From Stutzerimonas xanthomarina (GTDB taxonomy: Bacteria; Pseudomonadota; Gammaproteobacteria; Pseudomonadales; Pseudomonadaceae): 64,000 bases of DNA. Positions within the stretch are counted from its first letter, which is position 1, and each line of letters begins with the position of its first letter. Of the stretch, positions 34,735 through 44,627 are shown in pieces. Under the pieces are notes generated by a model. It saw only the letters and a program-made list of their open reading frames with translations, did not search any database and was not told the DNA's origin. The translations under genes were made by a program, and so were the position numbers. The stretch lies in the NCBI RefSeq assembly GCF_003935375.1, contig NZ_RHQM01000007.1:153045-217044 (forward strand), read 5' to 3'.

Positions 34735-35682
34735 TCAGGTATCCAGCTGGCCGGCCAGGCACTGGCGCAGACGGCGCTGCATCAGCTTGCCGGAACTGCC
34801 GAGGCAGGCGATCGGCGTACCCGCCAGCGCTTCACGCCCCAGTTCGGCCGCCTCACCGGCCAAAGCCAAGGAGCAATCAAGCGCGAGGGACAGCTTGTTG
34901 AGCTGGCGCAACTGCGCCTCGCCATGGGGAACGTTGGAGAACAGCACCAGCCCCTGCGGTTTCATCTTGTCGCAGACCAGCGCGAGTTCTTCCAGCGGCT
35001 GCCCGATCGGCAACACGCTGACGGCCAGACTGTCGCCACTGAGCATCAGGCCTGCCACGAGCAATTCAAGCTCGCGACACTGCCCCGGCATCGCGGCGAG
35101 CAGTACACGCTCGCCAGCCGGCATACGGGCCAGCTGCAGCCGCTGCAGCGCCCGGGCACGAAGGAAGGCATCGAGAAACAGCCACTCGCTGGTACCGCCA
35201 AATTCCTCCTGACGCAGCAGCAGCTCCTGCCACACCGGCAACAGGACATCCTGAAACACCACAGCCAGCGGATAGGTGGAGAAGATCTGGCCGTATAGCT
35301 GCTCCAGTCGCACCTCGTCGAAACCATTCACCGCATCACGCAGTTGCCCCTGCCACTCGTTCCACTCGCTACTGGGGGTTGCGGTCGGTTCCTCTGCCTC
35401 GCGGGTCGCTGCGCTGCGCGCCAGTATGCTGCCGACCTTGCTTACCGCCACGCCACGCTCGGTCCAGGAAAGAATGCTGCGAACCGCCTCCACGTCGGCC
35501 ATCGAGTACAGGCGATGGCCGCTCTCGGTCCGGGTCGGCCGGATCAGCCCGTAGCGGCGCTCCCACGCGCGCAAGGTGACCGGGTTGACCCCGGTCAGGC
35601 GGGAAACTTCACGGATAGGGAATAGATCCTGCTGCTCGAAGGCGCTCGAGGCCAGGTTCGAAGCGCCGGAAGAATCGGTCAT
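34735..35682 (-). CDS. MerR-family regulator, class III LitR/CarH-like (first copy)
   Basis: 315-aa regulator. MerR winged HTH (about 20-90) reads FPIREVSRLTGVNPVTLRAWERRYGLI...GHRLYS, the LitR/CarH/MlrA type. The rest has the shape of the B12-binding region (helical bundle, then VLLAAMPGQCRELELL) but lacks the ExxDxHxxG cobalamin motif, so it is of the class III type known from Pseudomonas, where light is sensed by a partner LOV protein. Start ATG 35682 gives MTDSSGAS. Divergent from the DCC gene across a TGTACA-containing intergenic region. Confidence 0.85.
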   Translation of the reverse strand: MTDSSGASNLASSAFEQQDLFPIREVSRLTGVNPVTLRAWERRYGLIRPTRTESGHRLYSMADVEAVRSILSWTERGVAVSKVGSILARSAATREAEEPTATPSSEWNEWQGQLRDAVNGFDEVRLEQLYGQIFSTYPLAVVFQDVLLPVWQELLLRQEEFGGTSEWLFLDAFLRARALQRLQLARMPAGERVLLAAMPGQCRELELLVAGLMLSGDSLAVSVLPIGQPLEELALVCDKMKPQGLVLFSNVPHGEAQLRQLNKLSLALDCSLALAGEAAELGREALAGTPIACLGSSGKLMQRRLRQCLAGQLDT

Positions 35683-35741
35683 GGGGCGGCTCGCTGGAAA
35701 AGAATGCCGAGATTGTAACCCAGCGTTTCGCAGCATACCCT

Positions 35742-35761
35742 CTACAAACGTTGTACAAACG
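35742..35761. promoter_or_regulatory. LitR/CarH-type operator between the MerR and DCC genes
   Basis: TACAAACGTTGTACAAACG is a direct repeat of TACAAACG with an 11-bp period and contains one TGTACA (35752-35757). CarH-type regulators are known to bind 11-bp direct repeats with ACA cores. Likely autoregulation of the regulator and control of the divergent gene. Confidence 0.5.
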
Positions 35762-35775
35762 CAAGGTGCGATGAA

Positions 35776-36222
35776 ATGACGCCTGATTTGCCCCTGACGC
35801 TGTATGTCGATCGAGCCTGTCCGCTGTGTGCCCGAGAAGTTCGTTGGCTGGAACGCAGCGCCGATCCGGCAAGGCTGAGGCTGGTGGATATCAGCGCTGC
35901 CGATTTTGATCCTAAAGGGCTCGACCGGGATCTGGCGCAGCTCCGACGGCGTCTGCACGCCCGCAGCGCCAGCGGTGCCTGGCTGACCGGCGTGGACGCC
36001 ACCTACTGGAGCTGGCGACTGGCAGGCCACGGTCGCTGGGCCGCACCGCTCGACTGGCGTCCATTGCGGCCCCTGCTGTTGCTCGGTTACCAGCTGTTCG
36101 CGGTGCTGCGCCCGCATCTTGACTGGCTGCCGCATCCCGACGGTGCGAGTCGTTGCACAACCGAGTGCAATGTGCCGCAAAAGCCGTCGAAGACCAGCGC
36201 CGCAACCGATGATCGCCTTTAG
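35776..36222 (+). CDS. DCC-family thiol-disulfide oxidoreductase (DUF393)
   Basis: 148-aa small protein with the DxxCPLC motif (YVDRACPLCAREVRWLE, Cys at about 15 and 18) of the DCC/DUF393 family, a thioredoxin-like redox group, and later GVDATYWSWRLAG. AAGGTG 8 nt before ATG 35776. Paralogues occur in light- and oxidative-stress-induced gene sets. The last four bases overlap the convergent gene. Confidence 0.85.
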   Translation: MTPDLPLTLYVDRACPLCAREVRWLERSADPARLRLVDISAADFDPKGLDRDLAQLRRRLHARSASGAWLTGVDATYWSWRLAGHGRWAAPLDWRPLRPLLLLGYQLFAVLRPHLDWLPHPDGASRCTTECNVPQKPSKTSAATDDRL

Positions 36223-36533
36223 TTGTCGGCAAGCAGAGGCATGCACAGGCCAAACCCGGATTCCGCAGCAGCCGGGCGGCCGATCATTTCGTCATGGCTG
36301 ACCGGCTGCCGCCAGTAGACCTCACGCACACCGCACGCCCGAAGCTCCCGCTTCAGGCTGCCCTGGTCGCTCCAGACATTGCGCTGGCCATCGGCGAACT
36401 GCCGGCGGCGACCGCTGCGCTCGACCACCCAGGCGCTGTACCCGCAGCAGCGCAGACCATGAAGCTCGACCCGCTCTACTCGGCCGCGAAATAGCGCAAT
36501 ACGCAGCCCAAGCCTCGACACGCCCTGTTTCAT
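36219..36533 (-). CDS. DUF6482-like small protein
   Basis: 104-aa protein with ERVELHGLRCCGYSAWVVE, a central basic segment, and a C-terminal VYWRQPVSHDEMIG, the layout of the Pseudomonas DUF6482 proteins as I remember them. No signal peptide or membrane helix. Start at 36533 (MKQGVSRLG). Convergent with the DCC gene. Function unknown. Confidence 0.6.
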   Translation of the reverse strand: MKQGVSRLGLRIALFRGRVERVELHGLRCCGYSAWVVERSGRRRQFADGQRNVWSDQGSLKRELRACGVREVYWRQPVSHDEMIGRPAAAESGFGLCMPLLADN

Positions 36534-36640
36534 ACTCGGATACCTGTATAGATTCAGTTAGCCGCATAGCCCCGCAATCGCCCACCTGCCTGCCAAATGG
36601 CGGGCTCGGGCAAAGGAGCTCTTATGCAGCAGAATATTCC

Positions 36641-36658
36641 TGTACATTTACCTGTACA
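36641..36658 (+). promoter_or_regulatory. Paired TGTACA boxes upstream of folE
   Basis: TGTACA occurs at 36641 and 36653 (12-bp period, CCTGTACA in both), followed by GTATAGC at 36672-36678 as a possible -10 with a 20-bp spacer from TTTACC, as in MerR-activated promoters. It lies about 100 bp before the folE ATG. Confidence 0.5.
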
Positions 36659-36750
36659 AGAAGCAATATCCGTATAGCTTTATCGCATCCCTCATCGATG
36701 CAACAGCATTCCCTCCACGCAACAGCGCCCGGCGCACAAAAGGAACCGTC

Positions 36751-37308
36751 ATGAACGATCTGCCTGGTCATTACCGCGAAATACTCTCCGGGGTGGGTGA
36801 AAACCCGGAGCGTGAAGGTCTGCGCGACACGCCGCAACGCGCGGCGAAGGCGATGCAATACCTGTGCGGCGGTTACAACCGCAGCCTGGAAGAGATCGTC
36901 AACGGCGCGCTGTTCGCCTCGGACAACGACGAGATGGTCATCGTCAAGGACATCGAGCTGTACTCCCTGTGCGAGCACCACATGCTGCCCTTCATCGGCA
37001 AGGCCCATGTGGCGTACATCCCCACCGGGCGCGTGCTGGGCTTGTCGAAGATTGCGCGAATCGTCGACATGTTCGCCCGCCGCCTGCAGATCCAGGAGAA
37101 CCTGACCCGCCAGATCGCCGAAGCCATTCAGGAAGTCACCGGCGCCGCTGGTGTTGCGGTGGTCATCGAAGCCAAGCACATGTGCATGATGATGCGCGGC
37201 GTAGAGAAGCAGAACTCGGTGATGAACACCTCGGTGATGCTCGGCGCCTTCCGCAGCTCCTGCAACACACGGATGGAATTTCTACAGCTGATCGGGAGGG
37301 GCCAGTAA
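36751..37308 (+). CDS. folE: GTP cyclohydrolase I (FolE)
   Basis: 185-aa homodecameric enzyme converting GTP to dihydroneopterin triphosphate. Motifs: zinc/active-site [31 protein letters not shown], and C-terminal [15 protein letters not shown]. Light-inducible folE paralogues accompany photolyase genes in pseudomonads, where pterin or folate cofactor supply would serve photolyase. Stop overlaps folX start (TAATG). Confidence 0.95.
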   Translation: MNDLPGHYREILSGVGENPEREGLRDTPQRAAKAMQYLCGGYNRSLEEIVNGALFASDNDEMVIVKDIELYSLCEHHMLPFIGKAHVAYIPTGRVLGLSKIARIVDMFARRLQIQENLTRQIAEAIQEVTGAAGVAVVIEAKHMCMMMRGVEKQNSVMNTSVMLGAFRSSCNTRMEFLQLIGRGQ

Positions 37309-37679
37309 TGCCGCGCCTGGAACCTGGCATGGCGCGCATCCGGGTGAAGGATCTGCGCCTGCGCACCTACATCGGCATCAACGAGGACGAGATCCTCAAC
37401 CGCCAGGACGTGCTGATCAACCTGAGCATCCTCTACCCGGCGGTCGAGGCGGTGCGCGACAACGACATCGAGCTGGCGCTCAACTACCGCACCATCACCA
37501 AGGCGATCATTCGTCATGTCGAGCACAACCGCTTCGCCCTGCTCGAGCGCATGACCCAGGAAATCCTCGACCTGGTGATGGCACATCCCGCGGTGAGCTA
37601 CGCCGAGGTGGAAGTCGACAAGCCCCACGCGCTGCGCTTTGCCGACTCGGTCTCGATCACCCTCGCCGGCAGTCGCTGA
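37308..37679 (+). CDS. folX: Dihydroneopterin triphosphate 2'-epimerase (FolX/FolB family)
   Basis: 123-aa T-fold enzyme: [28 protein letters not shown] with the conserved Tyr/Gly start, catalytic Lys region [10 protein letters not shown], and [14 protein letters not shown] ending in [15 protein letters not shown]. FolX epimerises dihydroneopterin triphosphate; distinction from FolB aldolase by neighbourhood (folE-folX pair). Confidence 0.88.
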   Translation: MPRLEPGMARIRVKDLRLRTYIGINEDEILNRQDVLINLSILYPAVEAVRDNDIELALNYRTITKAIIRHVEHNRFALLERMTQEILDLVMAHPAVSYAEVEVDKPHALRFADSVSITLAGSR

Positions 37680-37689
37680 GCACGATGTC

Positions 37690-38208
37690 GTGAATATCCG
37701 CCGCGTCGTGCTCGCCAGCCTGCTGTCGCTGATCCCGCTGATGGCAGCGGCGAGCTGGCGCGAAGCCGTGCCACAGGCGCGACTGATTGGCGAAGGCCAG
37801 TTGCGCTTCTTCGGCTTGCGCATCTATGACGCGCGCCTGTGGAGCGAAACCGCGCCGCTGCAAGCCCGGACGGCGTTCGCACTGGAACTGACCTATCACC
37901 GCTCCATCAGCCGCGACGACCTGGTGCGCACCAGCCTGGAAGAGATTCAGCGACTCTCCGCCGAGCCGCTCGATGCCGAACAACTGCGCCGCTGGCGCGC
38001 AGACATGCAGCAAGCCTTCGTCGATGTAGAGGCGGGTGACCGAATCACTGGCGTCTTCTTGCCCGGGCGCGGTTGCCGCTTCTACGTGAATGATCGCCTG
38101 CAGCATGAGGTCGCCGACGCTGCGTTCGCCGACGCCTTCTTCGCCATCTGGCTCGACCCGCGCAGCCGCGACCAGAAGCTGCGGCGCAACCTGCTGGGCC
38201 AGCGATGA
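37690..38208 (+). CDS. Chalcone-isomerase-fold family protein
   Basis: 172-aa protein with a signal-like start (RRVVLASLLSLIPLMAAAS) and a chalcone-isomerase-like domain: GQLRFFGLRIYDARLW, GRGCRFYVNDRLQHEV, FFAIWLDPRSRDQKLRRNLLG. The bacterial members are periplasmic and of unknown role; probably lipid or fatty acid binding by fold. GTG start at 37690 is chosen for the signal peptide; the ribosome site is weak, so coupling from folX is likely. Confidence 0.8.
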   Translation: MNIRRVVLASLLSLIPLMAAASWREAVPQARLIGEGQLRFFGLRIYDARLWSETAPLQARTAFALELTYHRSISRDDLVRTSLEEIQRLSAEPLDAEQLRRWRADMQQAFVDVEAGDRITGVFLPGRGCRFYVNDRLQHEVADAAFADAFFAIWLDPRSRDQKLRRNLLGQR

Positions 38209-39443
38209 AAAGCCCGGCGCTGGCAGCCTATGGAATGCTCGGCCTGCCGCTGGCGATGGCGATGCTGCCGATCTACGTGCTGGTGCCGAATTTCTATGCG
38301 GCCGATCTCGGCCTCGGTCTGACGCTGACCGGCGCCGTGCTGTTCCTCGCCCGCCTGCTGGACACCGTGCAAGACCCCTGGCTTGGCCGCCTTATCGATC
38401 GCCGCTCACCACGTGGCTGGACCATTCTGCTCGGCGGCGCGGCCGTGTTGCTTAGCCTGGCGATGGCGGCACTGCTGATCCCACCCGGCAACTTAGGCAG
38501 TTTCGGCTTAGCCATGTGGCTCGGCGCGTTGCTGGCGCTCACCTATACCTTGCACAGCCTGATCAACATCACCTATCTGGCCTGGGGCGCGCGCCTCTCC
38601 GACCAGCCGGATACCCGCACCCGAGTCGCCGCCTGGCGCGAAGGTGCCGGACTGTTCGGCGTGGTGCTCGCCAGCGTGCTGCCTACCGTGCTGGCGACCC
38701 GATACGGCATGGCGACGGCGCTGGCAACCTTTGCCGTTACCTTCGCCGTGCTGCTGTTTGCCGGCACGGCGATCTTGTTGTTCGGCGCCCCACGCCCCCA
38801 TCGCGCCGTGCGTACCGAAACCAGCAGCTGGCGACTGCCCCTGCGCAACCCTGCGTTCCGGCGCCTGGCGGGCGTCTACTTCATCAATGCCGTGGCGGTG
38901 GCGATTCCGGCCACCCTGGCGCTGTTCTTCATCGCCGACCGCCTGCAACTGGCGCGACTGACCGGGCTGTTCCTGGCGCTGTACTTCATCAGCGGCGCAT
39001 TGGGCCTGCCGCTCTGGACCCGTCTGGCCGATCGCATCGGCAAACGACGCAGCTGGCGGATCGGTATGCTCACGGCCTGCGCCGCTTTTATCTGGGCGGT
39101 GCTGCTGGAACCGGGCTCGGCCTGGGCCTATGCCGGCGTCTGCATGATGTCCGGCCTTACCCTCGGAGCCGATCTGGCTCTGCCACCAGCGCTGCTGGCC
39201 GACATCATCCCAGTCGAGGACCGTGATTCCACCGCCGCCTACTTCGGCTTGTGGAGCTTTCTCGCCAAGCTGGCGCTGGCACTCGCCGGTCTGGCTTTGC
39301 CATTGCTGGCGTTGAGCGACTACCAACCGGGCACCGCGGCCGGCTGGAACCTTGCGCTGGTCTACGCCGGCCTGCCCTGCCTGCTGAAGCTACTGGCAGC
39401 GCGGCTACTCACTTCCCTGCCCTGCGGAGAAACGAAATCATGA
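38205..39443 (+). CDS. MFS transporter (GPH/MelB-like)
   Basis: 412-aa membrane transporter with about 12 helices. Opening LPLAMAMLPIYVLVPNFYA and loop DTVQDPWLGRLIDRRSPRGW (the GPH-type D-P-G-D-R pattern) suggest the glycoside/cation symporter subgroup. Starts inside the previous stop (ATGA). Substrate unknown; part of the folE-linked operon. Confidence 0.87.
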   Translation: MKSPALAAYGMLGLPLAMAMLPIYVLVPNFYAADLGLGLTLTGAVLFLARLLDTVQDPWLGRLIDRRSPRGWTILLGGAAVLLSLAMAALLIPPGNLGSFGLAMWLGALLALTYTLHSLINITYLAWGARLSDQPDTRTRVAAWREGAGLFGVVLASVLPTVLATRYGMATALATFAVTFAVLLFAGTAILLFGAPRPHRAVRTETSSWRLPLRNPAFRRLAGVYFINAVAVAIPATLALFFIADRLQLARLTGLFLALYFISGALGLPLWTRLADRIGKRRSWRIGMLTACAAFIWAVLLEPGSAWAYAGVCMMSGLTLGADLALPPALLADIIPVEDRDSTAAYFGLWSFLAKLALALAGLALPLLALSDYQPGTAAGWNLALVYAGLPCLLKLLAARLLTSLPCGETKS

Positions 39444-39967
39444 AAAAGGTACTGATCCTGGCTTGCTGCCTGCTGCTGCTCAGCTGCACCGCCGTCGATG
39501 TCGAGCATTACCGAGACGAGGAGCCGCAGCTGGATCTGCGAAAGTATTTCGTCGGCACGGTGGATGCCTGGGGCATGTTCCAGAAGCGCTCCGGCGAGGT
39601 CGTCAAGCGCTTTCATGTCGAGATCGAAGGCAGCCTCGATGGCGACAAGCTGATCCTCGACGAACACTTTCGCTACAGCGACGGCACTACCCAGCAACGC
39701 GTCTGGACGCTGACCGAGGAACGCCCGGGGCACTGGCGCGGCACGGCTGCAGACGTGGTCGGCGAGGCCGTTGGCGAAGTGGCCGGCAATGCCCTGCGCT
39801 GGCGCTACGTGCTCAGCCTGCCGGTGGATGACAAGGTTTACGACGTACACCTGGACGACTGGATGTACCTCATCGACGAGAACACCTTGGCCAACCGTTC
39901 GTTCATGAGCAAGTTTGGCGTCGAGGTGGGACAGGTCACCCTGTTCTTCCGCAAACGCAACGAATGA
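39440..39967 (+). CDS. DUF3833 lipoprotein
   Basis: 175-aa protein with a lipoprotein signal (LILACCLLLLLSC, lipobox LLSC) and the DUF3833 core (LDLRKYFVGTVDAWGMFQ, DWMYLIDENTLANR). Overlaps the MFS stop by 4 nt. Function unknown; last gene of the folE operon. Confidence 0.85.
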   Translation: MKKVLILACCLLLLSCTAVDVEHYRDEEPQLDLRKYFVGTVDAWGMFQKRSGEVVKRFHVEIEGSLDGDKLILDEHFRYSDGTTQQRVWTLTEERPGHWRGTAADVVGEAVGEVAGNALRWRYVLSLPVDDKVYDVHLDDWMYLIDENTLANRSFMSKFGVEVGQVTLFFRKRNE

Positions 39968-40204
39968 GCGGATGGCCTGTGCGGTGAGTTGGTTGAGGCA
40001 CGTTCGGATGACCATGTTTCCGAGACAAGGCGCTGCGACGAGTCATAGCGGGCCATGGTGAGGAGCAGCAACGCAGTATCGGGGCCATGGGCGCTGAAAT
40101 TGACCAACTGAACTTGCTAAACAGGCCACTGATGGCACCTGCAGGGCACCGAGCGGGCCAAGTTGTTCTAGAATGCGCGGCATGCCCTTTCAGGATGTCG
40201 TGAC

Positions 40205-40645
40205 ATGATCAATGCCAAGCTGTTGCAACTGGTTATCGAAGCCTCCAACGACGGAATCGTGGTCGCCGAACAGGAAGGCGATGACAACATCCTGATCTAC
40301 GCCAACCCGGCGTTCGAGCGCCTGACCGGCTACCCGGTGGACGACATCCTCTACCGCGACTGCCGCTTCCTGCAGGGCGAGGACCGCGACCAGCCGGCCC
40401 TGCAGGCCATCCGCGAGGCGGTGAAGAACAACCAGCCGTGCCGCCAGATCATCCGCAACTACCGCAAGGACGGCACACCGTTCTGGAACGAGCTTTCCAT
40501 TACGCCGGTATTCAACGAAGGCGATCAGCTGACCTACTTCATCGGCATCCAGAAGAACGTCACCGCCGAGGTCGACGCCCTGCAACGCGTCGAAGCGCTG
40601 GAAGCCGAGATTCGCGAACTGAAGGCGAAGCTCGCACAGAACTGA
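40205..40645 (+). CDS. Short LOV-domain blue-light photoreceptor
   Basis: 146-aa single PAS/LOV protein with no output domain. The flavin-adduct motif is DCRFLQGEDRDQ with photoactive Cys53, followed by CRQIIRNYRKDGTPFWNELSITPV and FIGIQKNVT, then a C-terminal J-alpha coiled helix (LQRVEALEAEIRELKAKL). It is very similar in layout to the SB1-LOV/PplR-type short LOV proteins of Pseudomonas putida, which act with class III LitR regulators to induce photolyase, folE and related genes. Such regulators lie on both sides here. Confidence 0.93.
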   Translation: MINAKLLQLVIEASNDGIVVAEQEGDDNILIYANPAFERLTGYPVDDILYRDCRFLQGEDRDQPALQAIREAVKNNQPCRQIIRNYRKDGTPFWNELSITPVFNEGDQLTYFIGIQKNVTAEVDALQRVEALEAEIRELKAKLAQN

Positions 40646-40823
40646 GCATGGCCGCCGGCCCGCGTCCTGCGGGCCGTTTGACCCACCGATGCAGCAGCAC
40701 TGAGCTAGCAGCTACCCGGACAACCCTACCTAAGTGCCGTTACCCCATCGCGGTGGATATGGGATACTGGCCAAACGCCACTTCACCATCCTGCAGTGGG
40801 CGGTTGCGCCCTAGGATTCTGTC

Positions 40824-43481
40824 TTGACAATCAATGCCGTCGTAGAGAATGCGGTCATGCTGCTCGCGTTGTGCTGGCTGCTGGCCTTCACCACACGCTG
40901 CTGGAACCGAAGCGGTCAGCTCTCTGCACAGTTGCTCGCCGGGCTCTGGTTCGGCAGCGCCTGCATCATCGGCATGCTGATCTCCAGCGTCGGCCAGACC
41001 GGAATCATCCTCGATGCGCGCACCGTGGTGCTGAGCATGGCCGGGCTGTTCGGCGGGCCGCTGGTGGCAACGATCGCCGGCACCCTGGCTGGCGCCTATC
41101 GCCTCTGGCTGGGCGGGCCCGGCGTAATCCCGGGGCTGGCCAACGTGCTGTTGCCCATCGTGCTCGGTCTCGCATACGGCTGTGCATACCGCAAGCGACT
41201 GCTCGGCATCGGCTTCTGGCAATTGCTCGCGTTCGGCGTGTTGCTGCACCTTGGCGCGCTGGCGCTGGTTGCACTGATGCTGCCCAACGGGCTCGGCGCC
41301 GCCGCCGTACGGGAAGCTGCCTTGCCAGCGCTGTTGGCGCTGCCCATCGCCACCGCAACCCTCGGCGTCCTGCTCAAGGATCTGCTGGAGCGCAACAAGA
41401 TCGAGCAGGCCCTGCGCTTCAGCGAAGCCCGGCTGCGCGCCATCACCCAAGCCATGCCCGACCTGCTCATGGTGCTCGACGAGGATGGCCGCTACCTGGA
41501 AATCCTCTGCGCCGAACGGAGCCTGCTGTATGACGATCCGGGCAAGCTGCTCGGTCGCCGTCTGCACGACGTCATGCCCGAAGAGGAAGAACGTCGCTTC
41601 CTCGACTTCATCCAGCTGACGCTGAACAGCGATGTACCGCAGCTGATCGAGTACTGCCTGCCGACACAGGGTGGCCTCAAGGTGTTCGAAGGCCGCGCGC
41701 TGCCGCTGGAGCAGCCGGAAGGACAGAAGCGTGCGGTGGTCTGGCTGAGCCGCGATATCACCGAACGGGTGAACACCGAGCTGGAGCGCAGGATCGCCGC
41801 CATCGCCTTCGAATCGCAGCAGGGCATGCTGATTACCGACGCGCAGAACCGCATCCTGCGGGTCAACCGGGCTTTCACCCGCATCAGCGGCTACTGCCCC
41901 ACCGAAGCCATCGGTCAGACCACCGCTCTGCTCGCGTCCGGCAAGCACGGCCCGGAGTTCTATCGCAGCATGTGGTCGAGCATCGAAACCACCGGCGTAT
42001 GGGAAGGCGAAATCTGGAACCGGCGCAAGAGTGGCGAGATCTTTCCCGAATGGCTGACCGTCAGCGCGGTGCGCAACGCGCACGGCGAGGTCACTCATTA
42101 TGTCGCCGCCTTTACCGACATCACCGATCGTAAGGCGGCCGAAGAGCGAATTCATAATCTGGCGTTCTACGATCCGCTGACCGGTCTGCCCAACCGCCGG
42201 CTGCTGCTCGACCGCCTGCACCAGGCCATGGCCGCCAGCCGCCGCGGCAATCAGCTGGGCGCGCTGATGTTCATCGACCTCGACAACTTCAAGAACATCA
42301 ACGACCTGCACGGGCACCAGACCGGCGACCAGGTGCTGCGCATCGCTGCCGAACGTCTGCACGCCGAGGTGCGCGCCAGCGACACGGTGGCGCGCCTGGG
42401 TGGCGACGAGTTCGTGGTGATGCTGGAGAACCTCGGCGATGACCCGCTACGCGCAGCGGGCCAAGCGGAGCACATCGGCATGAAGCTGCTGAACTCACTG
42501 GACCGGCCGTATCGCCTGGCAGATCTCACGCTGTACAGCAGCGCCAGTATCGGCGTGGTGCTGTTCGGTGCCGAAGCCAGCAGCAGCGACGAGCTGATGA
42601 AGCGCGCCGACATGTCGATGTACGAAGCGAAGATTTCCGGCAAGAACGCCCTGCGCTTCTTCGATCCGGGCATGCAGCTGGCCGTGCAGGAACGGTTGCG
42701 TCTGGAGGAAGAGATTCGCCTGGGCTTGAAGAACGGCGAATTCATACTCAATTTCCAGCCGCAGCTGGAGCAGACCGAAGGCATCATTGGCGCCGAGGCG
42801 CTGGTGCGCTGGCAGCACCCGCTGCGCGGTCTGCTCACTCCGGCGGCATTCATCGCGCAGGCCGAACACGCCGGTCTGATCCACACCCTCGATCAACAGG
42901 TGCTGGCCCAGGCCTGCGCACAACTGGCGCGCTGGGCCGAAACGCCGGAATTCGCCCACCTCAGTCTCTCGGTGAACCTCAGTGCACACCTGCTGTATCA
43001 GGACAATTTCGTCGAGGGGGTGCTCGAGCTGCTGGAAAGGAGCGGTGCCGATCCGGCCCGGCTGAAGCTGGAGCTGACCGAAACGCTGCTGCTGGACAAC
43101 ATGCCCGAAGCCATCGCCCGCATGACGCGGCTCAAGCAGCACGGCATCCGTTTCGCCATCGACGACTTCGGTACCGGCTATTCCTCGATGAGCTATCTCC
43201 AGCAGCTGCCGCTCGATCAGCTGAAGATCGACCAGACCTTCATTCGCCGCCTGCCGGACGACAGCAGCAGCCTGACCATCGTGCGGGCCATCTGCGCCCT
43301 TGCGACCGGCCTGGGCCTGGAGGTCATCGCCGAAGGCGTCGAAAGCGAGCCACAACGGGCGATGCTGCTCGCCAATGGCTGCCATCGCTATCAGGGTTAT
43401 CTGTTCGGCCGGCCGCTATCAGCGGATGCGTTCGAGGAGCTGGTTCGCAGCACCGAGGCGGACGACGGCGTGACAGCCTGA
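40824..43481 (+). CDS. Membrane GGDEF-EAL cyclic-di-GMP protein with PAS domains
   Basis: 885-aa protein. The N-terminus (1-190) has several helices of the 5TMR-LYT type (GPLVATIAGTLAGAYRLWLGG). Two PAS regions (about 205-315 and 325-430) precede GGDEF with intact GGDEF at 526-530 and EAL with intact EAL at 658-660 (GAEALVRW), plus the catalytic DDFGTGYSS. Both synthase and phosphodiesterase motifs are present. TTG 40824 with CTAGGA is the listed start; ATG 40860 is alternative. Directly downstream of the LOV gene on the same strand, with a 178-bp gap. Confidence 0.9.
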   Translation: MTINAVVENAVMLLALCWLLAFTTRCWNRSGQLSAQLLAGLWFGSACIIGMLISSVGQTGIILDARTVVLSMAGLFGGPLVATIAGTLAGAYRLWLGGPGVIPGLANVLLPIVLGLAYGCAYRKRLLGIGFWQLLAFGVLLHLGALALVALMLPNGLGAAAVREAALPALLALPIATATLGVLLKDLLERNKIEQALRFSEARLRAITQAMPDLLMVLDEDGRYLEILCAERSLLYDDPGKLLGRRLHDVMPEEEERRFLDFIQLTLNSDVPQLIEYCLPTQGGLKVFEGRALPLEQPEGQKRAVVWLSRDITERVNTELERRIAAIAFESQQGMLITDAQNRILRVNRAFTRISGYCPTEAIGQTTALLASGKHGPEFYRSMWSSIETTGVWEGEIWNRRKSGEIFPEWLTVSAVRNAHGEVTHYVAAFTDITDRKAAEERIHNLAFYDPLTGLPNRRLLLDRLHQAMAASRRGNQLGALMFIDLDNFKNINDLHGHQTGDQVLRIAAERLHAEVRASDTVARLGGDEFVVMLENLGDDPLRAAGQAEHIGMKLLNSLDRPYRLADLTLYSSASIGVVLFGAEASSSDELMKRADMSMYEAKISGKNALRFFDPGMQLAVQERLRLEEEIRLGLKNGEFILNFQPQLEQTEGIIGAEALVRWQHPLRGLLTPAAFIAQAEHAGLIHTLDQQVLAQACAQLARWAETPEFAHLSLSVNLSAHLLYQDNFVEGVLELLERSGADPARLKLELTETLLLDNMPEAIARMTRLKQHGIRFAIDDFGTGYSSMSYLQQLPLDQLKIDQTFIRRLPDDSSSLTIVRAICALATGLGLEVIAEGVESEPQRAMLLANGCHRYQGYLFGRPLSADAFEELVRSTEADDGVTA

Positions 43482-43485
43482 CGTG

Positions 43486-43510
43486 GGACGCATCGCCGGG
43501 CGATGCGTCC
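43486..43510. terminator. Bidirectional hairpin between GGDEF-EAL and hemH
   Basis: GGACGCATCG-CCGGG-CGATGCGTCC, 10-bp stem, between two convergent genes; no long T-tract. Confidence 0.55.
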
Positions 43511-43521
43511 AACGCCTGCGG

Positions 43522-44547
43522 TCAGAGCGCCAGAGGCGCGCGCCCGCAGAGTGTCACCAGCGCCTTTACCCAATCCTCATGGGTATTCAGACAGGGCACC
43601 AGCACCAGTTCCTCGCCACCCGCCTCGATGAACTGTTCACGACCGCGATCGCCGATCTCCTCGAGAGTTTCGATGCAGTCGGCGACGAAGGCCGGGCACA
43701 TCACCAGCAGCTTCTTCACGCCCTGCTGCGCCAGCTCGTCGAGACGCGTCTCGGTGTAGGGCTCGATCCACTTGGCGCGGCCGAGGCGCGACTGGAAGGA
43801 CACTGACCACTGATCGTCACGCAACCCGGCCTGCGCCGCGAAGCCGGCGGCGGTACGCATGCACTGCGCGCGGTAGCAGCTGGCGAGTACCTCGCCCTCG
43901 GCACGCTGGCAGCAATCATCGCCCTTCAGGCAGTGCGCGCCGGTTGGATCGGTCTTGTGCAGGTGACGCTCGGGCAGCCCGTGGAAACTCAGCAGCAGAT
44001 GATCGAAATCCTGTTGCAGATGCGACCTGGCACTGGCGGCCAGCGCGTCGAGGTACTCCGGCTGGTCGTAGAACGGCTGCAGGATCGACAACTGCAGAGA
44101 CAGTCCGCGCTCGCGGATGACCCGGCGCGCTTCCTGAATGACCGTAGTCGTGGTGCTGTCGGCGAACTGCGGATAAAGCGGCGCCAGGGTGACCTGGGTG
44201 ATGCCCTGCCCGGCCAGACGCGTCAGCGTGGTCTCAATGGAGGGCTCGCCGTAGCGCATCGCCAGCTCCACCGGGCCCTGCGTCCAGTGCGGACGTACCG
44301 CCTCGTGCAGACGGCGGCTCAGGACCACCAGCGGCGAACCTTCCGGCCACCAGATCGAGGCGTAGGCATGCGCCGATTGCTCGGGGCGCTTGATCAAGAT
44401 CAGCGAGACCAGTAGGCGCCGCAACGGCCACGGCAGATCGATAACGTACGGATCCATCAGAAACTGGTTGAGGTAGCGGCGTACATCAGCGACTTCCGTG
44501 GAGGCCGGCGAACCCAGATTGACCAACAACAACGCCTGCTCTGTCAT
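43522..44547 (-). CDS. hemH: Ferrochelatase
   Basis: 341-aa enzyme inserting ferrous iron into protoporphyrin IX to form heme. Contains [26 protein letters not shown] (active His region) and [17 protein letters not shown] 44547 follows AGGAAAG. It lies downstream of the epimerase-like gene on the same strand (80-bp gap), divergent from the DUF523-LitR-phr operon. Placing heme insertion in a light-induced set would remove the photosensitiser protoporphyrin. Confidence 0.94.
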   Translation of the reverse strand: MTEQALLLVNLGSPASTEVADVRRYLNQFLMDPYVIDLPWPLRRLLVSLILIKRPEQSAHAYASIWWPEGSPLVVLSRRLHEAVRPHWTQGPVELAMRYGEPSIETTLTRLAGQGITQVTLAPLYPQFADSTTTTVIQEARRVIRERGLSLQLSILQPFYDQPEYLDALAASARSHLQQDFDHLLLSFHGLPERHLHKTDPTGAHCLKGDDCCQRAEGEVLASCYRAQCMRTAAGFAAQAGLRDDQWSVSFQSRLGRAKWIEPYTETRLDELAQQGVKKLLVMCPAFVADCIETLEEIGDRGREQFIEAGGEELVLVPCLNTHEDWVKALVTLCGRAPLAL

Positions 44548-44627
44548 GCAACTTTCCTGACTACTGTTTTTAAGGTTGCGCCGTACCCCAAGCGGGGGGC
44601 GCGCTATTTTCACACAGGGCGCACCCT

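Noticed and set aside
40740..42362. 540-residue open frame antisense to the GGDEF-EAL gene
   Set aside because: Low-complexity Gln/Ala/Glu-rich translation typical of antisense shadows.
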